A stretch of DNA of 37,893 bases from an uncultured Pelagibacteraceae bacterium (lineage in GTDB: Bacteria > Pseudomonadota > Alphaproteobacteria > Pelagibacterales > Pelagibacteraceae): NCBI GenBank assembly GCA_902543665.1, contig CACBZI010000003.1, positions 1-37,893 of the forward strand, written 5' to 3'. Position numbers and translations under genes: made by a program. Positions 1 through 7,726 of the stretch are shown in pieces (position 1 is the first letter of the stretch; every line of letters begins with the position of its first letter). The notes under the pieces are model-generated. The model did no database searches, had not been told where the DNA came from, and saw only the letters and a program-made list of their open reading frames with translations.

Positions 1-203
1 CCAGGTCTTGATGTTTTGTAAAAACTAAATAATTTATCTCTTGGGATAATAAAAAAAATTGGAATAAACCCTATAAAGAATCTTAAAAATAAAACTTGTC
101 CAACTGGATAATAATCAAGCCATTTCACACAGATATCCATGATTGAAAAGCAGATAACGCTTCCTACCATGTACAATACGCCTATTTGATTTTGTGTTAA
201 CAA
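1..203 (-). CDS. DMT/EamA-family membrane transporter, N-terminal fragment (cut by window edge)
   Basis: This reading frame enters the left edge and encodes about 67 residues of a hydrophobic protein. It contains GSVICFSIMDICVKWL, then VGQVLFLRFFIGFIPIFFII. This is the first two-helix pattern of drug/metabolite (EamA-type) permeases, with a small-residue helix, a short loop and an LRFFIGF-like second helix. The likely start is TTG at 201-203: a Shine-Dalgarno-like GAAAGGA lies 8 nt upstream (211-217 on the plus strand), and an in-frame stop lies just before that. An ATG 11 codons downstream is the alternative. The gene diverges from msrA. The substrate cannot be told from this part. Confidence 0.7.
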   Translation of the reverse strand, partial: MLTQNQIGVLYMVGSVICFSIMDICVKWLDYYPVGQVLFLRFFIGFIPIFFIIPRDKLFSFYKTSRP

Positions 204-233
204 TTTACTATCCTTTCAACTTCAAAATATATT
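204..233 (+). promoter_or_regulatory. Candidate msrA promoter
   Basis: TTTACT (204-209), an 18-nt spacer and TATATT (228-233) resemble sigma-70 boxes. The expected transcription start is about 3 nt before the msrA ATG at 243, so the message would be nearly leaderless. No Shine-Dalgarno sequence precedes msrA, which agrees. In DNA this AT-rich, a TATATT by itself is weak evidence. Confidence 0.35.
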
Positions 234-242
234 AAATAACTT

Positions 243-689
243 ATGCAGAAATGTACACTCGCACTTGGATGTTTTTGGAAACCTGAGGAAAACTTTAAAA
301 GCAAACCAGGCATATTAAAAACCGAAGTAGGTTACGCAGGAGGAAGTAGCGCTAAAACAACCTATGAAGAAGTATGTACTGGCAACACTGGACATGCTGA
401 AGTTGTAAGGCTTACCTTTGATGAAAGTAAAATTTCGTTTAAAAAAATATTAGATTTATTTTTCAAAATGCATGATCCAACACAAAAAGATATGCAATTT
501 CCAGATGTTGGCACTCAGTATAGAAGTGAGATTTTTTATGAAGATGAAAAGCAAAAACAAGACGCTTTGGAAGTTTTAAAAGAATTTAACGAAAAATTAG
601 ATGGTAAAATTCAGACAAATATATCAAAAATTAAAAACTACAATAAAGCTGAAGAATATCATCAAAAATATATTGAAAAAAACAGGTAA
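243..689 (+). CDS. msrA: Peptide-methionine (S)-S-oxide reductase MsrA
   Basis: MsrA reduces methionine-S-sulfoxide in proteins and free methionine back to methionine. The family signature GCFW is at residues 9-12 with catalytic Cys10, followed by VGYAGG (29-34), EVCTGNTGHAE (43-53), HDPT (77-80), DVGTQYRS (88-95) and AEEYHQKY (136-143). At 148 residues it is a compact, probably cytoplasmic form with no signal peptide. The only cysteines are 4, 10 and 45, so the C-terminal recycling cysteines of the E. coli-type enzyme are absent. The usual GCFWG is GCFWK here. The stop overlaps the sseA start by one base (TAATG), so the two are probably co-transcribed. Family assignment is firm; the reducing partner is unknown. 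Confidence 0.95.
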   Translation: MQKCTLALGCFWKPEENFKSKPGILKTEVGYAGGSSAKTTYEEVCTGNTGHAEVVRLTFDESKISFKKILDLFFKMHDPTQKDMQFPDVGTQYRSEIFYEDEKQKQDALEVLKEFNEKLDGKIQTNISKIKNYNKAEEYHQKYIEKNR

Positions 690-1501
690 TGAATCAATTA
701 GTAACTACAGACTGGTTAGATAAGCATATTGAAAAAGTAAAAATTTTAGATGCTAGCTGGCATCTTCCAAATGCTAATAGAAATTCATTTGAAGAGTACA
801 AAACAGATCATATCATTAATTCTATATTCTTTGATATAGATAAAAATTCAAATCAAAAAACTAATCTTCCACATATGCTTCCGTCTAAAGAAGATTGGGA
901 AATAATTGTATCTAGTTTAGGAATATCTAATTCAGATCACATAATCGTCTATGATAACTCAGATGTTTTTAGTTCTTGTAGGGTTTGGTACTCTTTTTTA
1001 TACTTTGGCCATGACCCAAAACTTATCTCGGTATTAGATGGAGGTTTTAAAAAATGGAGAAATGAAAAACGTCCCACTACTAAAGAAATAGTTAGCTTTG
1101 ACAGATCTAAATACATTGCAGTTGAAAATACATCTCTTGTAATAAATAAAAATGAAGTAATCAAAAATATTACTAATAATAAATTTCAACTGCTAGACGC
1201 CAGAGGAGAGCAAAGATTTTTAGGCTTACAGCCTGAACCTAGAAAAGAACTTAAAAGCGGAAACATTAAAGGATCAATTAACCTGCCTTTCCAAAAACTT
1301 TTAAGAGAAGATAGAACTTTAAAAAAAAAAGAGGACTTAATTGAAATTTTCAAATCAAAAAAAGTATCAATTGAAAAAGAAATGGCTTTTACATGTGGTT
1401 CTGGAGTTACAGCATGCATTTTAGGTCTAGCTAATTCTATTATAAGTGGTAAAAAACCTATTATCTACGACGGTTCATGGGCAGAGTACGGATTAGATTA
1501 A
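689..1501 (+). CDS. sseA: 3-mercaptopyruvate/thiosulfate sulfurtransferase (two rhodanese domains)
   Basis: This cytoplasmic enzyme of 270 residues moves a sulfane sulfur from 3-mercaptopyruvate or thiosulfate to an acceptor. It has an inactive N-terminal rhodanese domain (about 5-130, with LDASWHLP and YDNSDVFSSCRVWY) and an active C-terminal domain (about 150-270, with LLDARGEQRFLG). The active-site loop is CGSGVTA at 236-242 with catalytic Cys236. The CG-S/T-GVTA loop is typical of the mercaptopyruvate-preferring SseA group. It starts inside the msrA stop codon and is followed 6 nt later by an RND adaptor. The link to msrA suggests a shared sulfur or oxidative-stress role, but that is inference. 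Confidence 0.92.
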   Translation: MNQLVTTDWLDKHIEKVKILDASWHLPNANRNSFEEYKTDHIINSIFFDIDKNSNQKTNLPHMLPSKEDWEIIVSSLGISNSDHIIVYDNSDVFSSCRVWYSFLYFGHDPKLISVLDGGFKKWRNEKRPTTKEIVSFDRSKYIAVENTSLVINKNEVIKNITNNKFQLLDARGEQRFLGLQPEPRKELKSGNIKGSINLPFQKLLREDRTLKKKEDLIEIFKSKKVSIEKEMAFTCGSGVTACILGLANSIISGKKPIIYDGSWAEYGLD

Positions 1502-1507
1502 AAAAAT

Positions 1508-2380
1508 ATGACAACTTCATCAAAAATTAAAACTTTTCTAATAATTTTTTTTATAGCTATTTTTGCAATCATAACAGCGAGGCACTTTATAGGTCTTCAT
1601 TTTAAAAAAAAATTTAGCGTGAGACCAGCTCCAGGTGTAATCGTTTCTACAGTTGAAAAATCGCTTTTTTATAAAAGTATTGAAACTTTTGGTACCGCAA
1701 TTGCTCAGAACTCAAAAGCCTATAGGGTTCAAGCGAGTAATATTAACGGAAAACTTAATTTAGAAAATAGATTTGTAAAAAAAGGAGAAATAATTCTTAC
1801 ATTGAAAGATGGAGAAAATTTAATAGCAGATTTTGCTGGTAAAGTAGGAAAAAGAGAAATAGCTCAAGGTGTTTTGGGTTCTGAGAGTTTAATTATTACA
1901 CTTGATGATCTCAAAAATATCATAATAGATATAAAAGTGCCTGAAAATTATGTAGGTGTTCTTAAAACAGGACTTAAAGCCGAAGTAACTAGTTCGGCTT
2001 ATAAAAAAGTTTTTAAGGGTAAAATAGAAACAATAAGTTCTCGTATTGACCCTTCTACAAGATCAATTCTGTCAAGAATAATAGTAGACAATTCAAATTT
2101 TGAGATAATTCCTGGTCAATTAATGACTGTAAAAATTATCTATGATGAAAAAAAACAAATCGGTGTACCGGAAAGTGCTGTAACAATTCAGGGTAGTACA
2201 GCGTTTGTTTATACTGTAAATGATGACACTGCTGAAAAAAAGAATATTGAAATTGGAAAAAGAAATTTTGGTAAAGTTTCAGTTATATCTGGATTAAGCG
2301 AAGGTGATATTGTGATTAGTGAGGGTGTTTCAAAAGTGAGAGATAAAGGCAAAATTAAAATTGTTACATCAGCAAATTAA
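1508..2380 (+). CDS. RND efflux periplasmic adaptor (membrane fusion protein), short form
   Basis: Adaptors of this family join an inner-membrane RND pump to an outer-membrane channel. There is one N-terminal membrane anchor (about 9-30), then a biotinyl-lipoyl-like domain (about 72-135), a beta-barrel domain (about 138-212, with VPENYVGVLKTG and IIPGQLMTV) and a membrane-proximal domain (about 215-285, with VPESAVTIQG and GLSEGDIVISEG). At 290 residues it is shorter than the usual 350-400. The two lipoyl half-motifs run straight together around residues 95-115, so the alpha-helical hairpin that normally separates them is missing. The stop codon directly abuts the pump's ATG. Family is clear; substrate is unknown. 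Confidence 0.88.
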   Translation: MTTSSKIKTFLIIFFIAIFAIITARHFIGLHFKKKFSVRPAPGVIVSTVEKSLFYKSIETFGTAIAQNSKAYRVQASNINGKLNLENRFVKKGEIILTLKDGENLIADFAGKVGKREIAQGVLGSESLIITLDDLKNIIIDIKVPENYVGVLKTGLKAEVTSSAYKKVFKGKIETISSRIDPSTRSILSRIIVDNSNFEIIPGQLMTVKIIYDEKKQIGVPESAVTIQGSTAFVYTVNDDTAEKKNIEIGKRNFGKVSVISGLSEGDIVISEGVSKVRDKGKIKIVTSAN

Positions 2381-5300
2381 ATGTTTTTAACTGACCTTTC
2401 AATCAAAAGACCTGTTGTAGCCTCAGTGATGAGTTTGGTTTTAGTTATATTTGGTTTAGTAACTTTTCAAGAAATTCCAACGGACGAATTGCCTGATGTT
2501 CAACCACCTGTTGTTACAATTCAAACTGAATACAGAGGTGCCTCAGCTGAAATAGTGGATACTCAGATAACTCAAAAAATTGAAGACTTTGTAGGAGGCA
2601 CTCCTGGTTTAGAAACTATTGACTCTTTCAGTGAAGATGAAAGCTCTAGAATTACTCTAACTTTTGAAACTGATTTAGATTTAGATGATGTAACTAACGA
2701 CGTTAGAAGTTCTGTAGCTAGAGTTTTAGATAATTTACCAGAGGGAGCTGAGCAACCAGAAATTTTCAAACAAAGCTCGGGAAATCGGACAACCATGTGG
2801 CTATCTTTCAATTCTGAAACTATGTCGGACTTAGAGCTTACTGACTACGCAGACAGATATTTGACTGATACTTTTTCTGTTGTTCCTGGCGTCGGCCGTG
2901 TAAGACTTGGAGGTCAAAGAGAATTATCACTAAGAATTTGGCTAGATCCGATAGCGCTTGCCGCAAGAGACCTAACCACACAAGAAGTAGAAAATGTATT
3001 AAGAAAAGAGAACGTAGAATTTCCGGCTGGAAGAATAGAATCAAAAGACATTGATTTAACAATTAAGTTAAATAAAGCTTACAGTAATTTAGAAAATTAT
3101 AAAAATTTACCCCTTAAAAGAGCTACGGATGGATCTATTATTACACTCTCTGATGTTGCGAGAGTAGAGCTTGGCGCAGAGTCAACGCGTACTTTATTTA
3201 AAGGTAATGGAAAGCAAGTGGTAGGAATAGGTATTTACCAGCAATCAGATGCTAATACTATTGCAGTTGCCGATGGAATTAAAAAGAAAATAAAAGAGCT
3301 AAAACCTAGCCTGCCGCCAAATACAACTCTAGAAGTTTCATTCGATAGAAGTAATTATATTAAAGCTGCTATTAAAGAAGTTTATAAAACTCTCTTTATT
3401 GCTTTGATTTTAGTAACAGTTATTATTTACCTATTTTTAGGAAATATAAGAGCTTTAGTAGTTCCTTTAGTAGCTCTTCCTGTTTCACTAATTTCTACCT
3501 TCTTAGCAATTTATATTTTTGATTTTTCAATCAATCTCTTTACTCTTATGGCTTTAGTATTAGCAATTGGTATCGTTGTAGATGATGCGATTGTAATGTT
3601 AGAAAATATTGTAAGAAGAATAGAGTTGGGAGACACCCCTCTAGTTGCGGCATTTAAAGGAGCTAAACAAGTTTCATTTGCAATTATTGCCACAACTGTA
3701 GTTTTAGTTGCTGTATTTGTTCCTTTAATTTTTATTAAAGGAATTACAGGTGTGCTATTTACACAAACTGCAATCACACTTGCAGCCGCTGTCATTATAT
3801 CAAGTTTTGTGGCTTTATCTTTGAGTCCGATGTTGGCGAGTAAATTTCTTAAGCAAAATATGAATAAGTCAAAAATAGTTTTAAAATTTGAGAAATTTTT
3901 AAAAAATTTAACTTATTTATATAAAGTATCTTTGCTAGGTTGGATCAAAAAAAGAACGACAATAACAATCTTTCTATTAGCCACATTAGCTTTAACTCTA
4001 TTTTTTTTCAATTTTACGAAAAAAGAATTAATTGCTCCTGAAGATAGAGGGGCGTTCTTTGTAATCGTAAAGGCTCCTCAAGGTTCCGGCTTTAATTTTA
4101 CGAAAGACAGAGCTGAGGAAATTGAAGATCTTTTATTACCTAATGTAGGTAAAGGTGAATACAGAAAATTGATTATGAGAGTGCCAGGGTTTGGTAAGTC
4201 TGCAAAACAAGTAAATAGTGGTTTTATTATAGTGCTACTTGAGCCTTGGAAAAAAAGAGATCGTCATGGAGTTCAAATAATGAGAGAGTCTTTTGGAAAA
4301 ATTTCAAAAGTACCGGGTGTATTAGCTTTTCCAATTATGCCTCAAGGAATAAGAACAGGGGGTATTGAGAGCCCTGTACAATTTGTTATTTTAGGAAATA
4401 CGTATGATCAGCTTATTAAATGGAAAGAAATCATTAAAAAAGAGGCAAGAAAAAATCCAGGACTTACTTCGATAGAAGATGATTTCGATCTAAACAAACC
4501 TCAATTAAATGTTAAAATTGATCAAAAAAAAGCTGCTGACCTTGGGGTTTCAACGGAGGATATAGGTAAAACCATTGAAACAATATTCGGATCAAGAAGA
4601 GTTACGAATTTTACTAGGGACGGTAAAGAATATTCTATTATTCTCCAAGGAGATATTAAAGATAGACAAGAGCCTGATAGTATAAGTAAAGTTTTTGTAA
4701 GATCAAAAAATAATAATAAACTTGTATCAATATCAAACTTGGTCGCTTACGATGAGAAAGGTCAGTCACCGTTCCTTGCAAGATATAATAGGCAAAAGGC
4801 TGTTACTATTTCAGCAAGATTAGTTGGTGACTATTCGCTAGATGAAGCACTTAAATTTTTAGTCGGAGTAGTTGAACAAAATACTCCTCAAGCCAAAATA
4901 GCTTACAAGGGTGAGAGCGAAGAATATAAAAAGACTAACACTGAATTGTATGTAATTTTTGCACTTGCTTTGATAACCGCTTATCTCGCCATGAGCGCAC
5001 AGTTTGAAAGTTGGAAGCATCCATTTACAATTATGTTAACTGTTCCAATGGCTATACTTGGTGGTTTACTGGGTTTACTAGTGGTTGGTTCATCTTTAAA
5101 CGTTTACAGTCAAATAGCTCTTATAATACTCATAGGGTTATCTGCAAAAAATGGAATATTAATTGTAGAGTTCGCAAATCAATTGAGAAAAGAGGGTAAA
5201 AATATTGAGGTAGCTGTGTTCGAAGCGGCAGCTATAAGATTAAGACCTATACTTATGACAAGTTTGTCTACAATCATAGGAGTCTTGCCTTTAATCCTGG

Positions 5301-5476
5301 GAACAGGCCCTGGTGCAGCAAGTAGACTTACTGTAGGTATAACTATTTTTGGTGGAATGCTTTTTTCAACTTTTTTTACACTTTATGTAATTCCCACTAT
5401 TTATACGATTGTTGGAAAAAATACTAAGAGAATTGATGCTGTTGAGATTGATCTGAATAAACAACTCAAAAAATAA
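2381..5476 (+). CDS. RND-family efflux pump permease (AcrB/MexF-like)
   Basis: This inner-membrane proton-driven exporter of 1031 residues has the full RND length. It starts with the family N-terminus (LSIKRPVVASVMSLVLVIFG) and has two large periplasmic loops and twelve predicted membrane helices in two halves. The proton-relay residues are visible: the Asp pair in GIVVDDAIVMLEN (D401, D402) in helix 4, and a Lys in SAKNGILIVEF (K923) in helix 10. It begins immediately after the adaptor stop. No TolC-like channel gene is in the window. Its last 11 bases overlap the tail of the convergent lipoprotein gene. The sequence alone does not identify the substrate; it could be a drug, lipid or metabolite exporter. 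Confidence 0.95.
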   Translation: MFLTDLSIKRPVVASVMSLVLVIFGLVTFQEIPTDELPDVQPPVVTIQTEYRGASAEIVDTQITQKIEDFVGGTPGLETIDSFSEDESSRITLTFETDLDLDDVTNDVRSSVARVLDNLPEGAEQPEIFKQSSGNRTTMWLSFNSETMSDLELTDYADRYLTDTFSVVPGVGRVRLGGQRELSLRIWLDPIALAARDLTTQEVENVLRKENVEFPAGRIESKDIDLTIKLNKAYSNLENYKNLPLKRATDGSIITLSDVARVELGAESTRTLFKGNGKQVVGIGIYQQSDANTIAVADGIKKKIKELKPSLPPNTTLEVSFDRSNYIKAAIKEVYKTLFIALILVTVIIYLFLGNIRALVVPLVALPVSLISTFLAIYIFDFSINLFTLMALVLAIGIVVDDAIVMLENIVRRIELGDTPLVAAFKGAKQVSFAIIATTVVLVAVFVPLIFIKGITGVLFTQTAITLAAAVIISSFVALSLSPMLASKFLKQNMNKSKIVLKFEKFLKNLTYLYKVSLLGWIKKRTTITIFLLATLALTLFFFNFTKKELIAPEDRGAFFVIVKAPQGSGFNFTKDRAEEIEDLLLPNVGKGEYRKLIMRVPGFGKSAKQVNSGFIIVLLEPWKKRDRHGVQIMRESFGKISKVPGVLAFPIMPQGIRTGGIESPVQFVILGNTYDQLIKWKEIIKKEARKNPGLTSIEDDFDLNKPQLNVKIDQKKAADLGVSTEDIGKTIETIFGSRRVTNFTRDGKEYSIILQGDIKDRQEPDSISKVFVRSKNNNKLVSISNLVAYDEKGQSPFLARYNRQKAVTISARLVGDYSLDEALKFLVGVVEQNTPQAKIAYKGESEEYKKTNTELYVIFALALITAYLAMSAQFESWKHPFTIMLTVPMAILGGLLGLLVVGSSLNVYSQIALIILIGLSAKNGILIVEFANQLRKEGKNIEVAVFEAAAIRLRPILMTSLSTIIGVLPLILGTGPGAASRLTVGITIFGGMLFSTFFTLYVIPTIYTIVGKNTKRIDAVEIDLNKQLKK

Positions 5477-6065
5477 TATACTTATTTTTATCTAAATTTT
5501 TCTTACAAAGTGTTAATTGTTTTCTATATTTATTTGCCATATCCTTAACTGATTTTGCATAGATAATAGCTTTCTTGTCTTTTGAATAATTTTTATAATC
5601 ACCCCAACCTTTGTAATAAGCTAAATACTGCTTGTAGGGATCCTTCTTGGAAATTTTTAAAATTTTATTAGTTTTATGAATATACCAACCAATAAAATCA
5701 ACAGAGTCTTTAAATCTTGCTCTTGTTGCTAATGGGCTATTAGTTTCTTGTTTATATTGTTCCCATGTTCCTTTAACTGCTTGAGAGTATCCAAATGAAC
5801 TTGAAGGCCTTTTAAAGGGAATAACTTTAAATATTTTTTTTCGCGGTGGTTTAGCTAACCAATTAAAATCACTTTCTTTTTTGACAAAGGCTAATTGTAG
5901 ATGAATAGGTGCACCCCATTTTTCATATGAAGCTTTAGCGTGTTTATACCAAAGATATCTTTCCTCAAAAATTGCACAACTATTTTGCGTATTTTTTGGA
6001 ATGGAAGAGCATGCGGTAAGAATAAATAAAATTAAAATTAATATAATTTTTTTAAAATGAATCAC
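5466..6065 (-). CDS. Lytic-transglycosylase-like (SLT-fold) lipoprotein
   Basis: This is a 199-residue exported lipoprotein. A hydrophobic signal (7-18) ends in the lipobox LTAC, with lipidated Cys19. The mature part resembles a lytic transglycosylase domain: the catalytic Glu candidate is E64 in FVKKESDFNW, followed by SSFGYSQAVKGTWEQY (89-104, the usual GxxQ region) and a late YLAYYKGWGDY (147-157). Such enzymes cut the glycan strands of peptidoglycan without hydrolysis. It converges with the RND pump and lies 20 nt after the thermonuclease-like gene on the same strand. The fold assignment is good; activity is inferred from the retained glutamate. Confidence 0.82.
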   Translation of the reverse strand: MIHFKKIILILILFILTACSSIPKNTQNSCAIFEERYLWYKHAKASYEKWGAPIHLQLAFVKKESDFNWLAKPPRKKIFKVIPFKRPSSSFGYSQAVKGTWEQYKQETNSPLATRARFKDSVDFIGWYIHKTNKILKISKKDPYKQYLAYYKGWGDYKNYSKDKKAIIYAKSVKDMANKYRKQLTLCKKNLDKNKYIIF

Positions 6066-6085
6066 TTAATAGTTTATACTAGAAA

Positions 6086-6589
6086 TTAATTAAGCTTTCT
6101 CCACTTTTCTGGCATCATAAAAGATCCTTTCCATACGCCGAGCTTATTTTCTTTTGCATAAGCTTCATCTCTCACATAATCTTTTGAATATCTTTTATAC
6201 GCTACCGCATTACCGTTCCTTACCATCCATTTATTAAGATTAATTTTATCCTTAAAACAAGTAGCTAAAAATCTTTTGTACCTATCTTTTGATGACGAGA
6301 TACATTTTATTTTTGAATTATCAATTTTATTTATCAGTTTTTTTTTCGCTATGACACCACATGAATAATTTTTATTAAATTCAAAACCGATTATTGCTGA
6401 AATTTTTAAAAATGGTTTTTTACATTGCTGTTTGATTTCTGGAGCATCGATTCCTTCTAATCTTATTTTTTTATTATTAATATGCACAGTATCGCCATCA
6501 ATTATCTTTGGCACTCCATAAATTTCTGTGCTATTTAAAGTTTGGGCCAAGAAAAACGTTACGATTAATATTAAAGATATTTTCGCCAT
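6086..6589 (-). CDS. Secreted thermonuclease-like (SNase-fold) protein
   Basis: This 167-residue protein has an N-terminal signal-like hydrophobic stretch (about 3-20), which suggests export to the periplasm. The mature domain matches staphylococcal-nuclease-like proteins: IIDGDTVHINNKKIRLEGIDAPE at about 29-51, split by the usual spacing. Asp31 and Asp33 lie in the calcium-binding position, with Arg43 and Glu51 as catalytic candidates. DRYKRFLA (102-109) supplies the second arginine, and YAKENKLGVW (144-153) is the closing helix motif. All key residues seem present, so DNA/RNA hydrolysis is plausible. The start overlaps the end of the VanZ-like gene by 19 nt. Confidence 0.88.
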   Translation of the reverse strand: MAKISLILIVTFFLAQTLNSTEIYGVPKIIDGDTVHINNKKIRLEGIDAPEIKQQCKKPFLKISAIIGFEFNKNYSCGVIAKKKLINKIDNSKIKCISSSKDRYKRFLATCFKDKINLNKWMVRNGNAVAYKRYSKDYVRDEAYAKENKLGVWKGSFMMPEKWRKLN

Positions 6590-6987
6590 TTTATAAAACT
6601 ATTAAGTAATAAAATTATAACTACTCCAGTAAAATTAGCTATTAAATCATAAAATTCAAAAGCTCTATTAGGAATTATTAAGTGGGAAATTTCTAATACG
6701 CAGGAAATAAATAAAATAAATTGATAATTAGTTAAAATATTTTTAGCTCTTAATCTTACTGTCATGGCTAATATAGTAATATAAGAAAAAAAAATTAAAT
6801 GGTTAATTGATGTACCGATTGGATTAGATATAAAATTTGGTTGTTGGCCTAAGTTTCCATATAAGAGATAACCTATTAAACTTCCAGGAAACAAATATAG
6901 AGTAAGTAAAACTAATAATGAAAAATAGTAAACATACTCTGTTATCTTAAATATAGTATTTTTCATTAACGATTTAATATAGTACAT
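6571..6987 (-). CDS. VanZ-like family membrane protein
   Basis: This small integral membrane protein has about four predicted helices. The last one carries the VanZ-like pattern EISHLIIPNRAFEFYDLIAN followed by a hydrophobic FTGVVIILLL segment. VanZ-domain proteins are linked to resistance to cell-envelope antibiotics in a few bacteria; most have no known role. The frame is open further upstream, but that part would run into gpmA on the other strand. I chose ATG at 6985-6987 (138 residues), whose anticodon-side bases form half of a palindrome shared with gpmA. ATG at 6966 (MKNTIF) is a serious alternative. It probably heads an operon with the nuclease and lipoprotein genes. Confidence 0.7.
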   Translation of the reverse strand: MYYIKSLMKNTIFKITEYVYYFSLLVLLTLYLFPGSLIGYLLYGNLGQQPNFISNPIGTSINHLIFFSYITILAMTVRLRAKNILTNYQFILFISCVLEISHLIIPNRAFEFYDLIANFTGVVIILLLNSFIKWRKYL

Positions 6988-7009
6988 AATAGTTAATTTA
7001 ACTATTATG
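6985..7009. repeat. Perfect 25-bp palindrome spanning two divergent start codons
   Basis: The arm CATAATAGTTAA (6985-6996), one central T (6997) and the exact reverse-complement arm TTAACTATTATG (6998-7009) form a perfect palindrome. Its outermost triplets are the ATG codons of the VanZ-like gene (minus) and gpmA (plus). Each gene's CATAAT, a good -10 match, is also the mirror of the other gene's ATTATG start. Transcription in both directions would be predicted to begin near the centre. A shared operator or overlapping symmetrical promoters would explain this; symmetry is seen, function is inferred. Confidence 0.75.
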
Positions 7010-7726
7010 ACCAAATTGATTCTCACAAGGCATGGACAAAGTGTTTGGAATGCAGACAATAGGTTTACCGGTTGGGTAGATGTAGATCTATCCGATAAGG
7101 GTGTCATGGAGGCGGAAAAATCTGGCCAAATTATAAAGGATTTAAATATTAAAATAGATATTTCTTATACCTCATATTTAAAAAGAGCTATTAAAACTCT
7201 TACAACTATTCTTCAAAAAAATAACCTAGAACTCAAATTTAATACTGCATGGCAACTTAATGAGAGGCACTATGGTTCATTAACAGGATTAAACAAAGAA
7301 GAAACAAAGAATAAAATTGGTGAGGAACAATTCAAAAAGTACAGGAGATCCTGGGATATAGCTCCACCTCCAATGGAAGAAAAAAGCGAATACCAGAATT
7401 TATTTAGTCCTTTAAATGTTAGTATACCTTTAGGTATGACACCATTTACTGAGTCTTTAAAAAGTACGTATGACAGAGTAGTGCCTTTTTATGAAAATGA
7501 AATTAAAAAGAACCTTGTAGAAAATAAAAATATTTTAATTTCAGCTCACGGAAATTCTCTTCGAGCTTTATGTAAATATTTATTCAATATTTCAGATACA
7601 AAAATTAATGAATTAGAAATACCAACAGGTAATCCACTGGTAATTGAATTTGGCGATAATTTAAAAATTGAAAAATATTATTATTTAGATAAGTCCAGAG
7701 CTAGGGATATAATTTTTAATCAGTAA
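7007..7726 (+). CDS. gpmA: 2,3-bisphosphoglycerate-dependent phosphoglycerate mutase
   Basis: This glycolytic/gluconeogenic enzyme interconverts 3- and 2-phosphoglycerate in the cytoplasm. The 239-residue protein has the phospho-histidine motif LTRHGQSVWN (His9) and FTGWVDVDLSDKG (20-32), then Arg60, ERHYGSLTG with Glu86, and the second histidine in SAHGNSLRA (His181). The length matches the cofactor-dependent family (about 230-250). There is no Shine-Dalgarno sequence; the ATG is the right end of the 25-bp palindrome. The 3' end overlaps the convergent nucleotidyltransferase gene by 11 nt. Identification is firm. Confidence 0.96.
   Translation: MTKLILTRHGQSVWNADNRFTGWVDVDLSDKGVMEAEKSGQIIKDLNIKIDISYTSYLKRAIKTLTTILQKNNLELKFNTAWQLNERHYGSLTGLNKEETKNKIGEEQFKKYRRSWDIAPPPMEEKSEYQNLFSPLNVSIPLGMTPFTESLKSTYDRVVPFYENEIKKNLVENKNILISAHGNSLRALCKYLFNISDTKINELEIPTGNPLVIEFGDNLKIEKYYYLDKSRARDIIFNQ

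Noticed and set aside
6988-7107. Upstream extension of the VanZ-like frame
   Set aside because: It would overlap the well-supported start of gpmA on the other strand by about 100 nt and encodes no conserved or membrane-like sequence.
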